From Mesodorylaimus sp. YZB2_4 (lineage: Eukaryota > Nematoda > Enoplea > Dorylaimida > Dorylaimidae), in NCBI GenBank assembly GCA_030248295.1, contig JASANH010001671.1, positions 1-64,000 of the forward strand: a DNA stretch of 64,000 bases, written 5' to 3'. Positions 10,074 to 20,930 of the stretch are shown here, piece by piece; within the stretch, counting starts at the first letter, position 1, and every line of letters begins with the position of its first letter. The notes beneath the pieces are model-generated. The model was not told the origin of the DNA. It worked only from the letters and a program-made list of their open reading frames with translations, and did no database searches. Position numbers and translations under genes: made by a program.

Positions 10074-11326
10074 TCAACTTAGCGCTCGTTTCACAATTCT
10101 CCGCGTCTTCCAATCAGCATATACAGTAGCACATGTGTCTCCAAGGTTGCAGATCATTTGGGTGATATTCAAGATTGGACCGAATATGAAAGCCTCGCAT
10201 CCATTGAACGAAGGCATGGTATAAGCAGCCGTATAAAAAGCAACGAGGCAGAAAGTATTGATACCAGAAAAGAACGACTGTGATATCGACAGTACAAATA
10301 ACGACCGCTGTAGAGTTTTTATTTCCGTCTGCCGTGGGACGTTGTGCTTAGTAGTCGTGTCGAAATTGACCACATGCGTGAAACGCTTTCTGTAGAAGCG
10401 AACCAACGCAACGTTGCAGCAGATCAAGAATATAAGACCTGTGGCCCGGACAACGTTACATATGTAAGCTAGTATAGAAGCCAACCATGACGCCACATAA
10501 GCGATGTCAGTTTGAAGGGTGTTTATGGTCGAGCTGCTGGTCTGGACAACGTCGTAGAGACGGACGTTGTAGATCGTGCTGCTAAAACCAAGGATAATAC
10601 TAGCAACCAGAGCAATTCTCCGATTACGCGTCTGATCGCTGGCCCTGTACTCGTGCGGCTTTGAAAAAGCAAAGATGCGATCAGCCACCATACTTACTGA
10701 CAAGAAGAGTGAAATGACAGTCATGGCATGGCTCAGTGGAATTGCCTTATGGGCCGCATAAAACATCAGAGAATAATTACTGTAGTCTGAAACCACAATT
10801 TAGCATCCTTGCCTTCCTTGGCCCATTGGAAACTCGCCAAAAGTTTTGTGAAAGCCGGAACATCGAAGATTCTGACAATCATGTGATATTTTTGATAACA
10901 GTAGGCTTTCTTAGTTTTTGATTGACGAATGAAGGCCCATAGACTGAAAAAGCGACCCGTTATAGCAATCACGAAGAAGATGGGGGCGATAAGTGAAGAA
11001 ATCGACCGAAGTTGCTGACTGAATGCCCAAAACGAGTCTGGCTTGACGCAAGAATGTGCAGTCGCAGCAGTTGGGTTTATTATAGATTTATACGAGCATA
11101 TGGGAATATGAACAAGTAGGTAGACAAAAATCGTATGACGCCAAGACAGAGCTAATCTTAGTCCGTAATAGCCGATAAAAAAGGCCTTACTTGGGAAGGA
11201 TTTCGGACTAATAATGTGCACTGACGATGAGTATGGGTGTTGAGTTCGCTCCTTGAGACTTAATGAAACTGTGAGGTCGAAGAAAGATAGATCATAGTGG
11301 CTGGCCAATTTACTATTACACTGCAC
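10074..11326 (-). pseudogene. 7TM receptor (rhodopsin-like GPCR), frameshifted copy
   Basis: The 5' frame (11326 to ~10790) gives an N-terminal segment and TM1-TM2, ending in F-Q-W-A-K-E-G-K-D-A-K-L-W-F. The 3' frame (~10790 to 10074) continues with S-L-M-F-Y-A-A-H-K-A-I-P, TM3 with V-S-M-V-A-D-R-I-F-A-F-S-K-P, and TM4-TM7. The intact paralogue at 21957-23111 joins the same two segments in one frame (Q-P-W-F-M-S-N-Y-P-L-M-F-Y-A-A-H), so a one- or two-base indel near 10785 breaks this copy. No intron fits the gap. The rest is well preserved, so the lesion is recent or is a sequencing error. The ligand is unknown. Confidence 0.75.
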
Positions 11327-13274
11327 GCTGCCTTCAGCTCTGCACCTGTGCGTTCTTTGATTACGCAGTAGTCACGCTAGGTGCTGCGCCAGTCAAAAAT
11401 TTTGGCCTAAAACCGGCCTAATCGGGCCTAGAAACTTTTCATCCATCCGTTCTTAACCTAAAACCCAAAGTTCGGGTCAGTTATCTGGGTAGTACGACCC
11501 TCAGAGTCGGTGGTGCAGATCGGAGGTGCAAAATGTGACGACTCAATCAGACACAAGAGCCACAATGCTTACTACTGGGCGAAGTGCGACCTCAAGTCAA
11601 CATTTTGCGCCAAGCCTTGATACAAGCGATTCAGGTGCGAGCTCTTCAAAAATTGCAGGTGTTCCAACTCTACGTCGCGTTGCTATGGGAAGCTGCCTGT
11701 ACAATATTCGTGCAGACTACCTGAGCGAGATGTGGGACTTTCCGTTTGCTAAGGCAAGAGACAAGATTAAAACTGAATCCAGCACTATATGGACTAAGTA
11801 TGCATAAAAGGTGGTCATACTATGAATGCACGGTATGTTTATGCACACACTTACCAACTTGTCAAAAAATGAAACGACTCTTCCAAAGAATCTTTATTTG
11901 AGGTAACGGCTATCTAGTGACCAGCTAGAGACGCCTTACGATTTGCTGTTGAGTGAGCAGATTTGGGGCGTCACTTCCGCTCACTGCGTAAGAGTACACC
12001 TTTCAAAATGCGCAAAGGGTGCATGTTATGTATGTTATGAATATGAGATTGTATTCTAATATTAAGATAAATGTGGTGATCACAATGATGCGTAATGGAC
12101 TGGTAGCTTCTAGGGCTGCTGGTTCAGCTGATCCGACCCGCCAACGTTGACAAACACATGGTTATGTTATATGAAATCTCATGAGAAACCAGTCAACTAG
12201 CTACAAGAAAAAACACATAAGGGTTTTTATAAAACTCGTAGGACTGGTAAGAATATTCATGAGACTTATATGAAGGGTTACAGGAAATTCACAGGTTATA
12301 TAAGAATTGTTATAAGAAACTCGTAGCAATGCCAGTCCATATCCACCACTCCCCTCCCTCCGCCCGCTTCCGATCCCACTTCACTCATAAGCTTTCTTTA
12401 CTGCCACAATCATCGACCATAATCACTTTCACACCAAACAATGCCAGAATATGCATGGATTATCCGACCGAAGGAAAACGCATGTACAGGAACTCGATTC
12501 CACGCGACGTGACTATTTCATCCATTTTCTCTTTCTTGGTTTCCAATCGCGCCCTATAGCTTCTGGCCGATTTGAATGACGCTGCTGAATTTTTTCTTGA
12601 CAGCTTCGTTATGAATTTCGAGGTGAACGTGGTCCTGATACGCTGAGTCCATTATTGACCACCTTGACGTGGAAATGAGCCATTTTAGATCATTTTGAAT
12701 TTGGCTTTTCGAACTACGTTCTAAAATGAATAAATATATATCATATCAAGAATTGAATTCGATTTTCAATGGCAATAGCTTACTTGCAGTTTTTGATCAA
12801 ACCTGTCGTTGACAAAACTTGTCGTCTGGCATTTTATTGAATGAAAGTCCTGATGCTGATTTATCACCTTGCTTTTAGAAACCATCCAAATTGCAGCAAG
12901 AAAGGCACCGATTCGTCAAACGCGGGTGTTAACCCCCCCCCACCCCACCCCCCCACCACCCCTCAGGTATTCATAAAGAGATGTCAACAATGGTGGTTCA
13001 GGGCATACAATTATAAGTCGTGCACCTGCTGCTTATCTTCCGGGCCTGCCTCGACTAAAGGACTTCATTAAGTGTCGGAAATGTGCCAGGAACCTTTGAT
13101 CATTTTTCTTAATGCCACACGCCCCCCCCCCCTCAACGAAAGGACAATACGCTTGGGCGAAGAGCTACAGTTTCTTCGCTAGGCTAAACTGGCACCCGAC
13201 AGATGCCACCCAGGGATGTATATCGTCAAGAAATTCTGTCGAATGAGTTCAAGAACTCTACATAGCACGACTGG
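11327..13274. other. gene-free region
   Basis: I see no gene in this 1.9 kb. 12160-12330 holds degenerate short repeats rich in TTATAA and ACTCGTAG. C-rich runs lie at 12932-12963 and 13122-13132. Short open frames here lack similarity, codon bias and splice context. Confidence 0.5.
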
Positions 13275-14471
13275 TCACATCGAAGGGTCATGCGGTACTC
13301 TTCTGTGCCGACTGGCTTCTGGAGCATTTGACGTCCCATAACCCGATGCGGATGGTGCGTTTGTAGAACCAATATTGGCAGCCATTGGCTGCACCTTCAC
13401 TACTTTCCAGCCTCTAAAAAAATTAATGTATTTTATGGCAAGATTCCTTGTCTTTTTATTGACCACGACTGTTGTGATGGTGTTGGCCGTATAGCATAGC
13501 ATGACCACCGAATCCAGCATTGGAGCATACACGCGATGCTCGCAAATATTAAATGTTGGCACAGTGTAAGCAGCCGCGTAGAAAACCGAATAGCTGAGCA
13601 TGCTCACGCCCGTGAAAAACGACTGGCACAGGGTCAGCAGGGTCAGAGCTCTCTCGTTGGCTTTCTTCTGAGCTTCTCGTTTTGCGTCTTGACCCGTTCC
13701 TCCTCCTGTGATCTGCGCCACATTATTCATCCTCCGTTTATGCAGACGAATCAGTGCCATGTTGCACCCAGTCAATAATAGCAAACCAAAGATTCTAGTC
13801 GTGTTGCACAAGTGAGCCAGGCCGAGGGCAAGATTGGTAATCAAAAAGCGGATGTTGGGGGCGATGCGGTACGGGTACTGCGAAGTATCCACTTCTAACA
13901 AGAACACATTATATATGGTCACTCCGAAACCAAGGACCAGGCTGCAGATTAGTGCCAACAGCTGATGCCGTTTGTGTCTGATATTCCTGTACACAAATGG
14001 TTTGACAAAAGCGAACGCACGGTCAGCGGCCATACTCACTGAGAGCAGAAGACAGACCACGCTGAAAGCATTGCACATCGGTATGGCTATGTGGGCAGCA
14101 AAGAACATAGGTAGGTACAATTTCTGGTACCACGCTGACCCATCGATGCTGCCCAGCTCCAAAGTATTGATACCACTCCATTGATAAGAGACCATGAAAA
14201 GAGAGAATGTCAAAATTTCCCCAGTCTCCGCCAATGTGAGGTAAATTTGATAAAAATATGCTTTTTCGCTTTTGGCTTGGTTCGTAAAGGCGCGATAACA
14301 AATTGCGTGACCGACGATGCCAGTAATGAAGGATACAGGGAGAATCAAGTTGATGCTAAACCACTGTATGAAATCTCCCACTGCCCAAAACTCATCAGAG
14401 TACGCACAGGGTGGTCCCTGAATCAGTTCATTTGTAGAATTATTTTGATTCATGGCACAAAAACTCTTCAA
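13275..14471 (-). CDS. 7TM receptor (rhodopsin-like GPCR), intact, single exon
   Basis: 398 codons, uninterrupted. The N-terminus has an N-glycosylation site (N-N-S-T). Seven hydrophobic segments fall near residues 39-62, 75-97, 124-152, 170-191, 208-243, 277-302 and 315-338. TM3 ends in L-S-V-S-M-A-A-D-R-A-F-A-F-V-K-P, a variant of the D/E-R-Y switch (A-D-R), and the third cytoplasmic loop is basic (H-K-R-R-M). The 50-residue tail is Ser/Ala-rich. The protein is related to the receptors at 21957 and 10074 in TM3, TM6 (F-Y-A-A-A-Y-T-V-P-T-F-N) and the TM4 Y-N-V motif, so these are dispersed tandem duplicates. It is likely a plasma-membrane chemosensory or peptide receptor; ligand class unknown. 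The first Met was used; Met7 is an alternative. Confidence 0.85.
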   Translation of the reverse strand: MKSFCAMNQNNSTNELIQGPPCAYSDEFWAVGDFIQWFSINLILPVSFITGIVGHAICYRAFTNQAKSEKAYFYQIYLTLAETGEILTFSLFMVSYQWSGINTLELGSIDGSAWYQKLYLPMFFAAHIAIPMCNAFSVVCLLLSVSMAADRAFAFVKPFVYRNIRHKRHQLLALICSLVLGFGVTIYNVFLLEVDTSQYPYRIAPNIRFLITNLALGLAHLCNTTRIFGLLLLTGCNMALIRLHKRRMNNVAQITGGGTGQDAKREAQKKANERALTLLTLCQSFFTGVSMLSYSVFYAAAYTVPTFNICEHRVYAPMLDSVVMLCYTANTITTVVVNKKTRNLAIKYINFFRGWKVVKVQPMAANIGSTNAPSASGYGTSNAPEASRHRRVPHDPSM

Positions 14472-14754
14472 GATACGATCTATCAGTAATGCCTGATTGG
14501 CTGCTCCCTACAAGGTCAGGAACGGTTAGCTCTGATGACCAGCAGCTGTAGAAAGTTCGAAAATATGTGAGGTCTGTCCACCGTCAATTTCATGTCTGAT
14601 AAAAACACCATTTTCAGCCGCCACAGGGTGCTTTTCTTCATCAGATATATTGACGGTGATTAAAATTTTCCGTTCCTTTTCATACGATGGCATTTCGGTA
14701 TTCTTCATTCCTTGGAGCAGGTGCTATCGAATATTTGTCTTATGCCTAAGGCCA

Positions 14755-15245
14755 ATGATCGTAAGCGCGGTAGCGCTTACCTTAGGAATAGAGGGTAATT
14801 CCATAGGCGTCGTATGTTTTGCGTGGGGCTCTGTGGAAAGTATAGTGCGGTGTCTATATCTACGTGTTAAAGGAAAGGCGGCGGTTGGCAGCGAGGAAAT
14901 CGTTACCGCGCTTACCTTAGGAATAGAGTAGAAAAGTATGGACGAGGGGTGGGGTGCGTATGTTTTGTGTGTGTGGCCTGTGGAAAGTACAGACCCGACA
15001 TTTTCGCACCGGCCGCGCGCATGTGGTATAGCACGGGGGTATGCATGGTCACGTGTTGAAGGCGTGGCGGCGGGTGACAGCGAGGTGATGTTATGATCAG
15101 TGTTTGCTCGAAATTTTTAGTGATGACATAGGTATTTTATGGATGAAGTGTGTGGAGAATTTTGCGCTGGACAAGATAAAAGTAATTTCGAGGTTTTTCT
15201 AGGTGGGATGAGGTAAAAAAGTGAGAGGAAGGGGGTTCGTGGCGA
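14755..15245 (+). repeat. direct repeat block with CTTAGGAATAGAG motif
   Basis: Two diverged units (about 14755-14905 and 14905-15090) share CTTACCTTAGGAATAGAG, GTATGTTTTGYGTG, CTGTGGAAAGTA and GGCAGCGAGGAAAT-type blocks. The following 150 bp (to ~15245) and both units recur in diverged form at 19380-19700 in the same orientation. The block is C-poor on the + strand. It looks like a diverged mobile-element segment; no coding frame. Confidence 0.6.
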
Positions 15246-15325
15246 GACGCGATGTAGGTAGCCGTGCGTGTTTGTTATAGGCAGCCGTGCTGCGGTGCGT
15301 TGTGCAATTCATTTTACGTCGGGTG

Positions 15326-15458
15326 AAGGCGGATTTATAGTCGACAAAATTTCTACTCCTACCCCTAGGGTAGGTGTAATGGCCATATACTTAAGCGTAT
15401 GCTATTACACCGGCCCTAGGGGTAGGAGTAGAAATTTTGTCGACTATAAATGCGCCTT
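15326..15458. mobile_element. foldback MITE, copy 1
   Basis: 133 bp that fold into one long hairpin. The arms begin AAGGCG and run through ATTTATAGTCGACAAAATTT and the CTACTCCTACCCCTAGGG block to a centre (TTACACCGGCC side against GGTGTAATGGCC side) that is itself inverted. The terminal repeats match those of the shorter element at 16895-16972. No target-site duplication is clear. Confidence 0.8.
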
Positions 15459-16894
15459 GAACGTTTGGAAGGATGCTCGCGGTTTATACTCACTACGCTG
15501 CAGCTGGCGTAGCGCGCACAGCGTCGCCGAGCGCAGCGGGGAGACGTTTATACTTCTGCGCGTAGGTCCGCGCGTAGAGCCCTGCGCGCGTAGAAAACAG
15601 AATACTGCGACAGAGCAGAGTTGTCTGCTAAAAACGGGAAACCCCTTTTTTCCACTTGTGTGTGCGATTTTCTACAGTAGCCGGGGATGAGCTCAAATGA
15701 GTGGCCTCACAATTCCAACATGCCCGATTCGTACAGAACAGACGACGGACTATATCGGACAGCTATTTATTTAACTTTTTCTATTGTTGGCAGAGAGTCA
15801 GATAGAAACAGACAGAAAATGAACAGAATCTGTTGACACAAAATTAGAGAGCATCACGTCATAATCTAACAAATTGCAATCAGTTACTTCTGTGCAATCT
15901 CGAACCCAAACAGAGTTCACGCTACCATATCAGCATTGCCGTCACTCTAATTCCCCAGCAATGTCTTGAGTGCCATTTCTATAGGCAAGACGTCGGAAAG
16001 GATTCTTGTATTTACGGCACGATTTATCACTCCTTCTCTCCTCAAAATTGGAAAACAGTGTAATCGATCGCTTCAATGCTGAGTGAAGGTCATTGAAATC
16101 TAAAAGCATGAAAATAACGATGCAATTGCAAAACTGAGCAGTTTACAGAAAGTGACCTCCTGTTCTGATTCTATTACTGACGAGTTCGCAGTACAGTATT
16201 GCAAAACTATGAAGGCTTTTTCTACAGTAGGTGCAGTGTGTTAAACGGGCATCTCCTAACTTTGTTTCATTTGTTCATTATCATTCTGACTTTGCCATGG
16301 ATAGAGCCCGTCGACAGCACAACTATGACATATAAATACAACATGGCGCAGCAAAATTGAAACTTACCTTCGATGATCCGGAGCTTTTAGAAATTTACAT
16401 TTGTCGTCGAAGCCATACAGGCTAATGTGGGTTACACTCGAAGCAGAAATCATGACTCCTAGGCAGCAGCCGCTCTTGAAATTTCAAATTTTGCAATTCC
16501 TCAATTCACCTGTTGAAAAAGAGAATGAAAATTATAATGTACCACATTTTCAGCATTTTACAATATGCAATCAAACTTATATCTAGGCTAGAATAGTTAA
16601 AAACAGACCAACTAAGTCGCTGAAATTTAAATTACGATAATTAAGTGAAATATTATCAAAGAGGAGACCACCGGTACGCGGGCGCGTATTTTTTGCACTA
16701 ACTTTTTTCTTAGTGCAAAAAGTACGACTCGGCGGTCCTGCGGCAGCAGCCCAAAACGAATCGTTTATACTTCGTCTGCCGTTGCATCGCTACGACATTC
16801 GGCGGCAGTTCGCATGGTCGTAGTACAGTACCCCGTGAAACTATACTGTACCCTGTGTGCTGCGCGCTACGCCAGCGGCAGATTAGCGAGTATA
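15459..16894. other. gene-free region with nested inverted segments
   Basis: Just inside each MITE copy lie mutually inverted sequences (15480-15525 and 16850-16894) sharing TTTATACTC(A/G)CTA and CTGGCGTAGCGCGCA, so the two MITEs may cap one larger inverted-repeat element. A separate hairpin with 12-bp arms (TTTTTGCACTAA) sits at 16689-16720. The middle (15700-16650) is AT-rich and shows no gene. Confidence 0.5.
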
Positions 16895-16972
16895 AAGGCG
16901 CATTTATAGTCGACAAAATTTCTACACCTACCCCTGTAGGAGTAGAAATTTTGTCGACTATAAATGCGCCTT
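16895..16972. mobile_element. foldback MITE, copy 2 (internally shortened)
   Basis: 78 bp forming a nearly perfect hairpin. It has the same AAGGCGCATTTATAGTCGAC terminus as copy 1 at both ends, but the centre is reduced to a few bases around CTACACCTACCCCTGTAG. Copy 1 keeps ~55 bp of extra centre, so this is probably an internal-deletion derivative. Confidence 0.8.
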
Positions 16973-17200
16973 AAACGAGCCTTGATGTCGCCGTGATTGT
17001 TTGTGGCAAGATCTGTTTACTAAGCTATAACGTTTGGTTGGTTAGTTATTTCACAATTTTCGCATATAGGGGTGAGTTTTAAAAAATGGGGCCTCTTTTA
17101 CTTTAGCCCCCCCCAAGTTTTCCAGTTTATTATTCCTATTAGCCGTGCACTTTAGCGCTTGCAGCAGACATCCTAGCAAAGGCCGATATGAGATTTGAGA

Positions 17201-17280
17201 GGTATGAGATTCGAACCCGCACAGCACAAATATCCCTGGATTCAAGAATCGACGCTCTACCGACTGAGCTAACCGACCTT
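17201..17280 (-). repeat. tRNA-like sequence (degenerate tRNA or SINE head)
   Basis: The reverse strand has a good A box (TAGCTCAGTCGG) with D-arm pairing GCTC/GAGC, and a near-consensus B box (GGTTCGAATCT). The anticodon region is irregular and the acceptor ends do not pair (5' GGTCGGT against 3' ATACC), so this is unlikely to be a working tRNA. Confidence 0.55.
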
Positions 17281-17899
17281 TACATCATGTCGATTTTCAG
17301 TCACTTATGTATGACTTACAAACACGATCGCCTTCACATGAAAGATTCCCGACTAACCGACCGCCAAGAAACCGAAAAAATTTTTGCAGGGCATATGCGA
17401 ATATGCCTAGCGCTACAAAAAACCGCTAGCCAAAATCCCAATGTGACACGGCCCTCAATTGCTGCGTCGAGCGCTCCGCGCTCTCCGCAGCATTTCGGCC
17501 CTGGTGGGCTCTGCCCCCCAGACCCCCCGAGCCTAAATGGATTCATCGCCATTGGGAGGGCGTGCTCGGGGTGGTCTAAACCTCCCTTCCCTCTGAGCCC
17601 TCCCTCCGAAGAAACAGAATACTTTGCCCACTTGTATTCCTTATTTGTCAATGTTTTCAATGATGGAAGGAGATATTTTCACGCAAGTTTTCACCAACCA
17701 CACGACCAATCACACTGCATCGTTCTCGTGCACTGCTTTCCTTGCAGTCGCAAAGGGGCGTGGCCTCTTATTTCGTTGCGGTCACAACAAACGTTAGCGC
17801 GCCAGTCTGAATCTGAATCTCATTTCTAATGTCACGGCTAACAGAATAACTGCGCGCGAGTGCGCACGCGGTCAGTCGCGTTGGGGGGGCTAAAGCAAA
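17281..17899. other. gene-free region
   Basis: Both strands have 100-200-codon open frames here, but they are low-bias shadows of GC-rich DNA with no motif or splice context. I see no gene or RNA. Confidence 0.5.
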
Positions 17900-19010
17900 A
17901 GAGTGCCAATAGTTGCAGTATGGGTCAGGATATGCCGAAAGTTTTGAGTTTTGTTGTGGAAAATCTAGGTGGTTGTGTGACTGTTTTAAGCGGAAAAGAA
18001 AATGGGGGCGTTGCTGGTTAGGGTTGTTTTTGAGGCATAGCAATTAGTACGAGTTTTAGTAGAAGTATGAGTCATGTGTATTGCGTAATAGGGGGCAATA
18101 GTCGTGTTCGTGGGCATAGGTAGGCAACAAGTTGGTTGTGGAACAAATTATCGAGGTAAAGGAAAGTATGCAGGATTGTCGATGGGTGTGAAATGTAGGA
18201 ATAGGTTGGGTACTGCAGTGCTGTGTTATTGGGCAGTATGACGAGAGTTTCGGGGTGTGGTGGGTGTACAAACAGGTGGTTATTTACCAAGGTGTCGGTT
18301 CAGTGAAATATGATTATTATAAGTAGTTTTGTGACGAATGTTTTAGGCTGTTTTAAAGGGGAAAAAATTTTTTAGGTGGGTGCTTAAAATGTTAGTCACA
18401 TTGCGCAATAGTACGAAATGATCGTATTTCTGTGCATCGGTGGTAGTTAGCCTGTAGAGCAAGCTTTTGGAGGAAAGGGAATATATTGTGGATTAGTAAT
18501 CGGGTTTGTAGGTTATTTTGAAATGCCAGCATGTTTTAGTGGGGTAGGTTATAATTAGGTTATATATGGAATTTTATAAATGTTTTTATGCATTGTTGTT
18601 AGGTTGGGTAGCAAGTTTTAAAGGAGTAGAATGTGTTAACGATTATGAAATCATTTTAACGAGTTTTTCAAGTGTAAGTAGATTTTATTCCAGTTTTCTG
18701 TCCATTGCAAATGGTAGGAAATTTTTTAATTTTGTTGAGGATGCGTATGGATGTGTGACGTGTATATAGCAATTTTTCGGGGCAATAGGATAGATTAAAA
18801 ATGAGCGAATTTTTTTAGTGGAATGTTGAAAGTCTAGGATTAGGTTGCTGCAGCGTGTGTTGCTGAGCAATGTGCTAGTGTTTTCATATTTTCTGTGGGC
18901 ATACCTAGGTGTTTGTAGAGCAAGTTAGCGGTGGAACGGGGTATAGGTAGGGCTAGGTGAATTGTTGTGATGGTCAGTAGTGGGTGAGGTTTTGTACATA
19001 TTGGTCATTG
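17900..19010 (+). repeat. C-poor tandem repeat array with ~320-450-bp period
   Basis: Blocks such as ATTGCG(T/C)AATAG, GTGGGCATA, TGTAGAGCAAG and GACTGTTTTAA recur about three times (near 17978/18348, 18080/18403/18857, and 18445/18910). The + strand is almost devoid of C and rich in G and T. The units are diverged, suggesting an old satellite or internal repeats of a large element. Confidence 0.5.
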
Positions 19011-19139
19011 GACGATAAGGAGGTCATATGGCCGCATAGCTGTAACTGGGGCGAGTTTGGGTGGGCTGCTGTTTGACTGGGTGGACTGAAAGGCTGCTGA
19101 GGGAGGGCGACTGGTTCCCCGGGGTCTCGGAGGCTGAGC

Positions 19140-19320
19140 ACCCAGCGTCCAATGTCACGCGTTTCTTTAATTTTTGTGGGTTGGGCCCCATGCCGTCCCA
19201 GTTCCCCCACCAGACTTCCGACCTGTTTGGCCGATACAGAGCTGGTCAGCGGTCATGTTACGAGTAGGCTGTGAGGTGACCAGCGTTCTCGGCAGCTTCC
19301 CTCTGTGCATCTCCACTTTT
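19140..19320 (+). repeat. dispersed repeat family C, copy
   Basis: Shares with 29450-29650 the string TTTAATTTTTGTGGGT, then CCAGTTCCCC, GCTGG.CAGC.GTCATG and GGCAGCTT(C/G)CCTCTGTG. This fragment sits inside the C-poor repeat block. The longest copies of the family are at 29450-29960 and 39335-39750. Confidence 0.6.
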
Positions 19321-19379
19321 AGGTTATTTACCTGGTTAGTGGAAGTATGAAATGTGTAGGCGAATAGGACGAAACAGGT

Positions 19380-19700
19380 TCTAATCGTTAGTGCGGTAAC
19401 GGTTAGTTTAGGAATAGAGAGTATCGTTATAGGCGAGTAAAGGGGCGGGTATGTTTTGCGTGTGAGTTCTGTGGAAAGTATAATGCGGTGTGGACACGGA
19501 TTTGTTGAAGGGAAAACGGCGAATGGCAGCGAGGAAATTATAGGATGACTGTTTTTCGGAAATTTTGAGTGCTGACATAGTTGGTTTAGATATGAAGTTT
19601 GTAGAGAAGTTTTCGCTGTATAGTAGAAAAAAAGGGTAATTTTTTTGAAATCAAGTGGAAAAGACAATTTTGTCGATGGTGGTACGCGAAATAGCGATTT
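19380..19700 (+). repeat. diverged copy of the 14755-15245 repeat
   Basis: Keeps, in the same order and orientation, TTAGGAATAGAG, GGGTATGTTTTGCGTGTG, CTGTGGAAAGTATAATGCGGTG, GGCAGCGAGGAAAT and GTGCTGACATAG. Non-coding. Confidence 0.6.
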
Positions 19701-19821
19701 GGCTATTTGGTGTGCTGTGATTTCGTTAGGGTCGCATGTTGTACATGACGACTTGTATGAACTCTTCGAATTCTATAGTTCCCTTGCCTGAACGCTATAC
19801 CTAACGCAAGCGTATATCAGG

Positions 19822-19904
19822 GCTTAGGAATAGAGAAGCGCGCGGAGAGGGGAAATTTTTCGCACGGTTTTTTGGTGGCAGGTTTGTGTTCTCTATTCCT
19901 AAGC
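19822..19904. mobile_element. small foldback element with 16-bp perfect arms
   Basis: GCTTAGGAATAGAGAA at 19822-19837 is the exact reverse complement of 19889-19904, with 51 bp between. The arm contains the same TTAGGAATAGAG motif as the repeats at 14785, 14915 and 19410, linking them to one family of terminal repeats. Confidence 0.65.
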
Positions 19905-20089
19905 ACCTAGGGGTTGGTCTATTTCATGGACCTTTTTTAGTGGGGTAAAAAAAGGACCATAGGAAGAAGGTCTTCTGCAAGATCACCAACAGATAGCGTT
20001 GAGTCACATTTGTACGCTTCGTGTGGGAAAGACTCGAACCATAATCTTCAAAGACAAAATACACTTTAAAATCGATTTCGGAACATTGG

Positions 20090-20308
20090 AAAAAGAATAT
20101 GATATTCAGATTCAGATTCATCACCAACGTATTATTCAAGCGCTTATGCAAAAGTCCAAATTCTCGATTGCAAAGGGAGCATGGACATGAAATTCTCGGA
20201 CAAAGGGGACATGGAATTCTCAATTTCTTGAATAATTGGAAAAGCGGTTCAAAATTTTGGCTGCCCCTAAAATACGTGGATAATGAATCTGAATATCATA
20301 TTCTTTTT
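20090..20308. mobile_element. foldback element with 25-bp perfect inverted repeats
   Basis: 20090-20114 (AAAAAGAATATGATATTCAG onward) is the exact reverse complement of 20284-20308. A second inner pair (ATTATTCAAG near 20131 and CTTGAATAAT near 20227) strengthens the fold. The 219-bp size and lack of coding suit a MITE. Confidence 0.7.
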
Positions 20309-20639
20309 CACTATTCCGACATCCATTCTAAGGTGCAATTCGTTCTTCAGCTGACAGGGCGGTCACATGAGAATAATCACACGCCTAATCTATGGCCAAG
20401 TTATGAAAATTGCGGCGGTGACTCGCTTTTCTTAGGTCTCATTAGGAAAGGAGTTAAGAAAAAAATGAATTTCTAGAAGACAGAGCGGTGATTTCCCTGC
20501 CATCTGTACAAAACCAACAGGCGCACTTGGAATTGGAATTTGGATTTGGAACAAGCAACAAGCCTCTAAGGGTCTGTCTGATGGCATGACTATTTGGCGT
20601 TTGGGACCAGAAGCCACTGAGCGGTAAAATCGAAGGGTA

Positions 20640-20930
20640 GGCTTCTCTGTAGAGGCTCGACTGGCAAGCGATAGTCTGCACGGAGCCAGTGTAACCAGCA
20701 CACCCAGGCGGCGGGGGATGGTCGGGAACGAAGTCTCTGGACTATAAATTCAGACTGGAGGAAGACAAGTCTCGCGATTATACCTGCCCAAGAAACATCA
20801 ACCGAAGAGGTTGACGTCCCAGCCAGGGGAGCGTATCGATTACTTCCATCTTCCAGCTGCTGGTGTAACCAGCAGCTGGAAGAGTCACTCGTCACGGTGA
20901 TCAGTCATGGACTAGACCAGTGTGATGGGT
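20640..20930 (+). repeat. dispersed repeat family D with a 15-bp hairpin
   Basis: AGGCTCGACTGGCAAG and CTGCACGGAGCCAG blocks recur at 51880-51970 and, more diverged, at 37645-37730 (CTTGCACGGAGCCAGCAAG; then a CCATGGACCAGGTC-type block). At 20850-20882 a perfect 15-bp stem (CTTCCAGCTGCTGGT and complement) closes on a 3-nt loop. Confidence 0.55.

Noticed and set aside
17201..17280. Functional tRNA gene
   Set aside because: Acceptor ends do not pair and the anticodon arm is irregular despite good A and B boxes.
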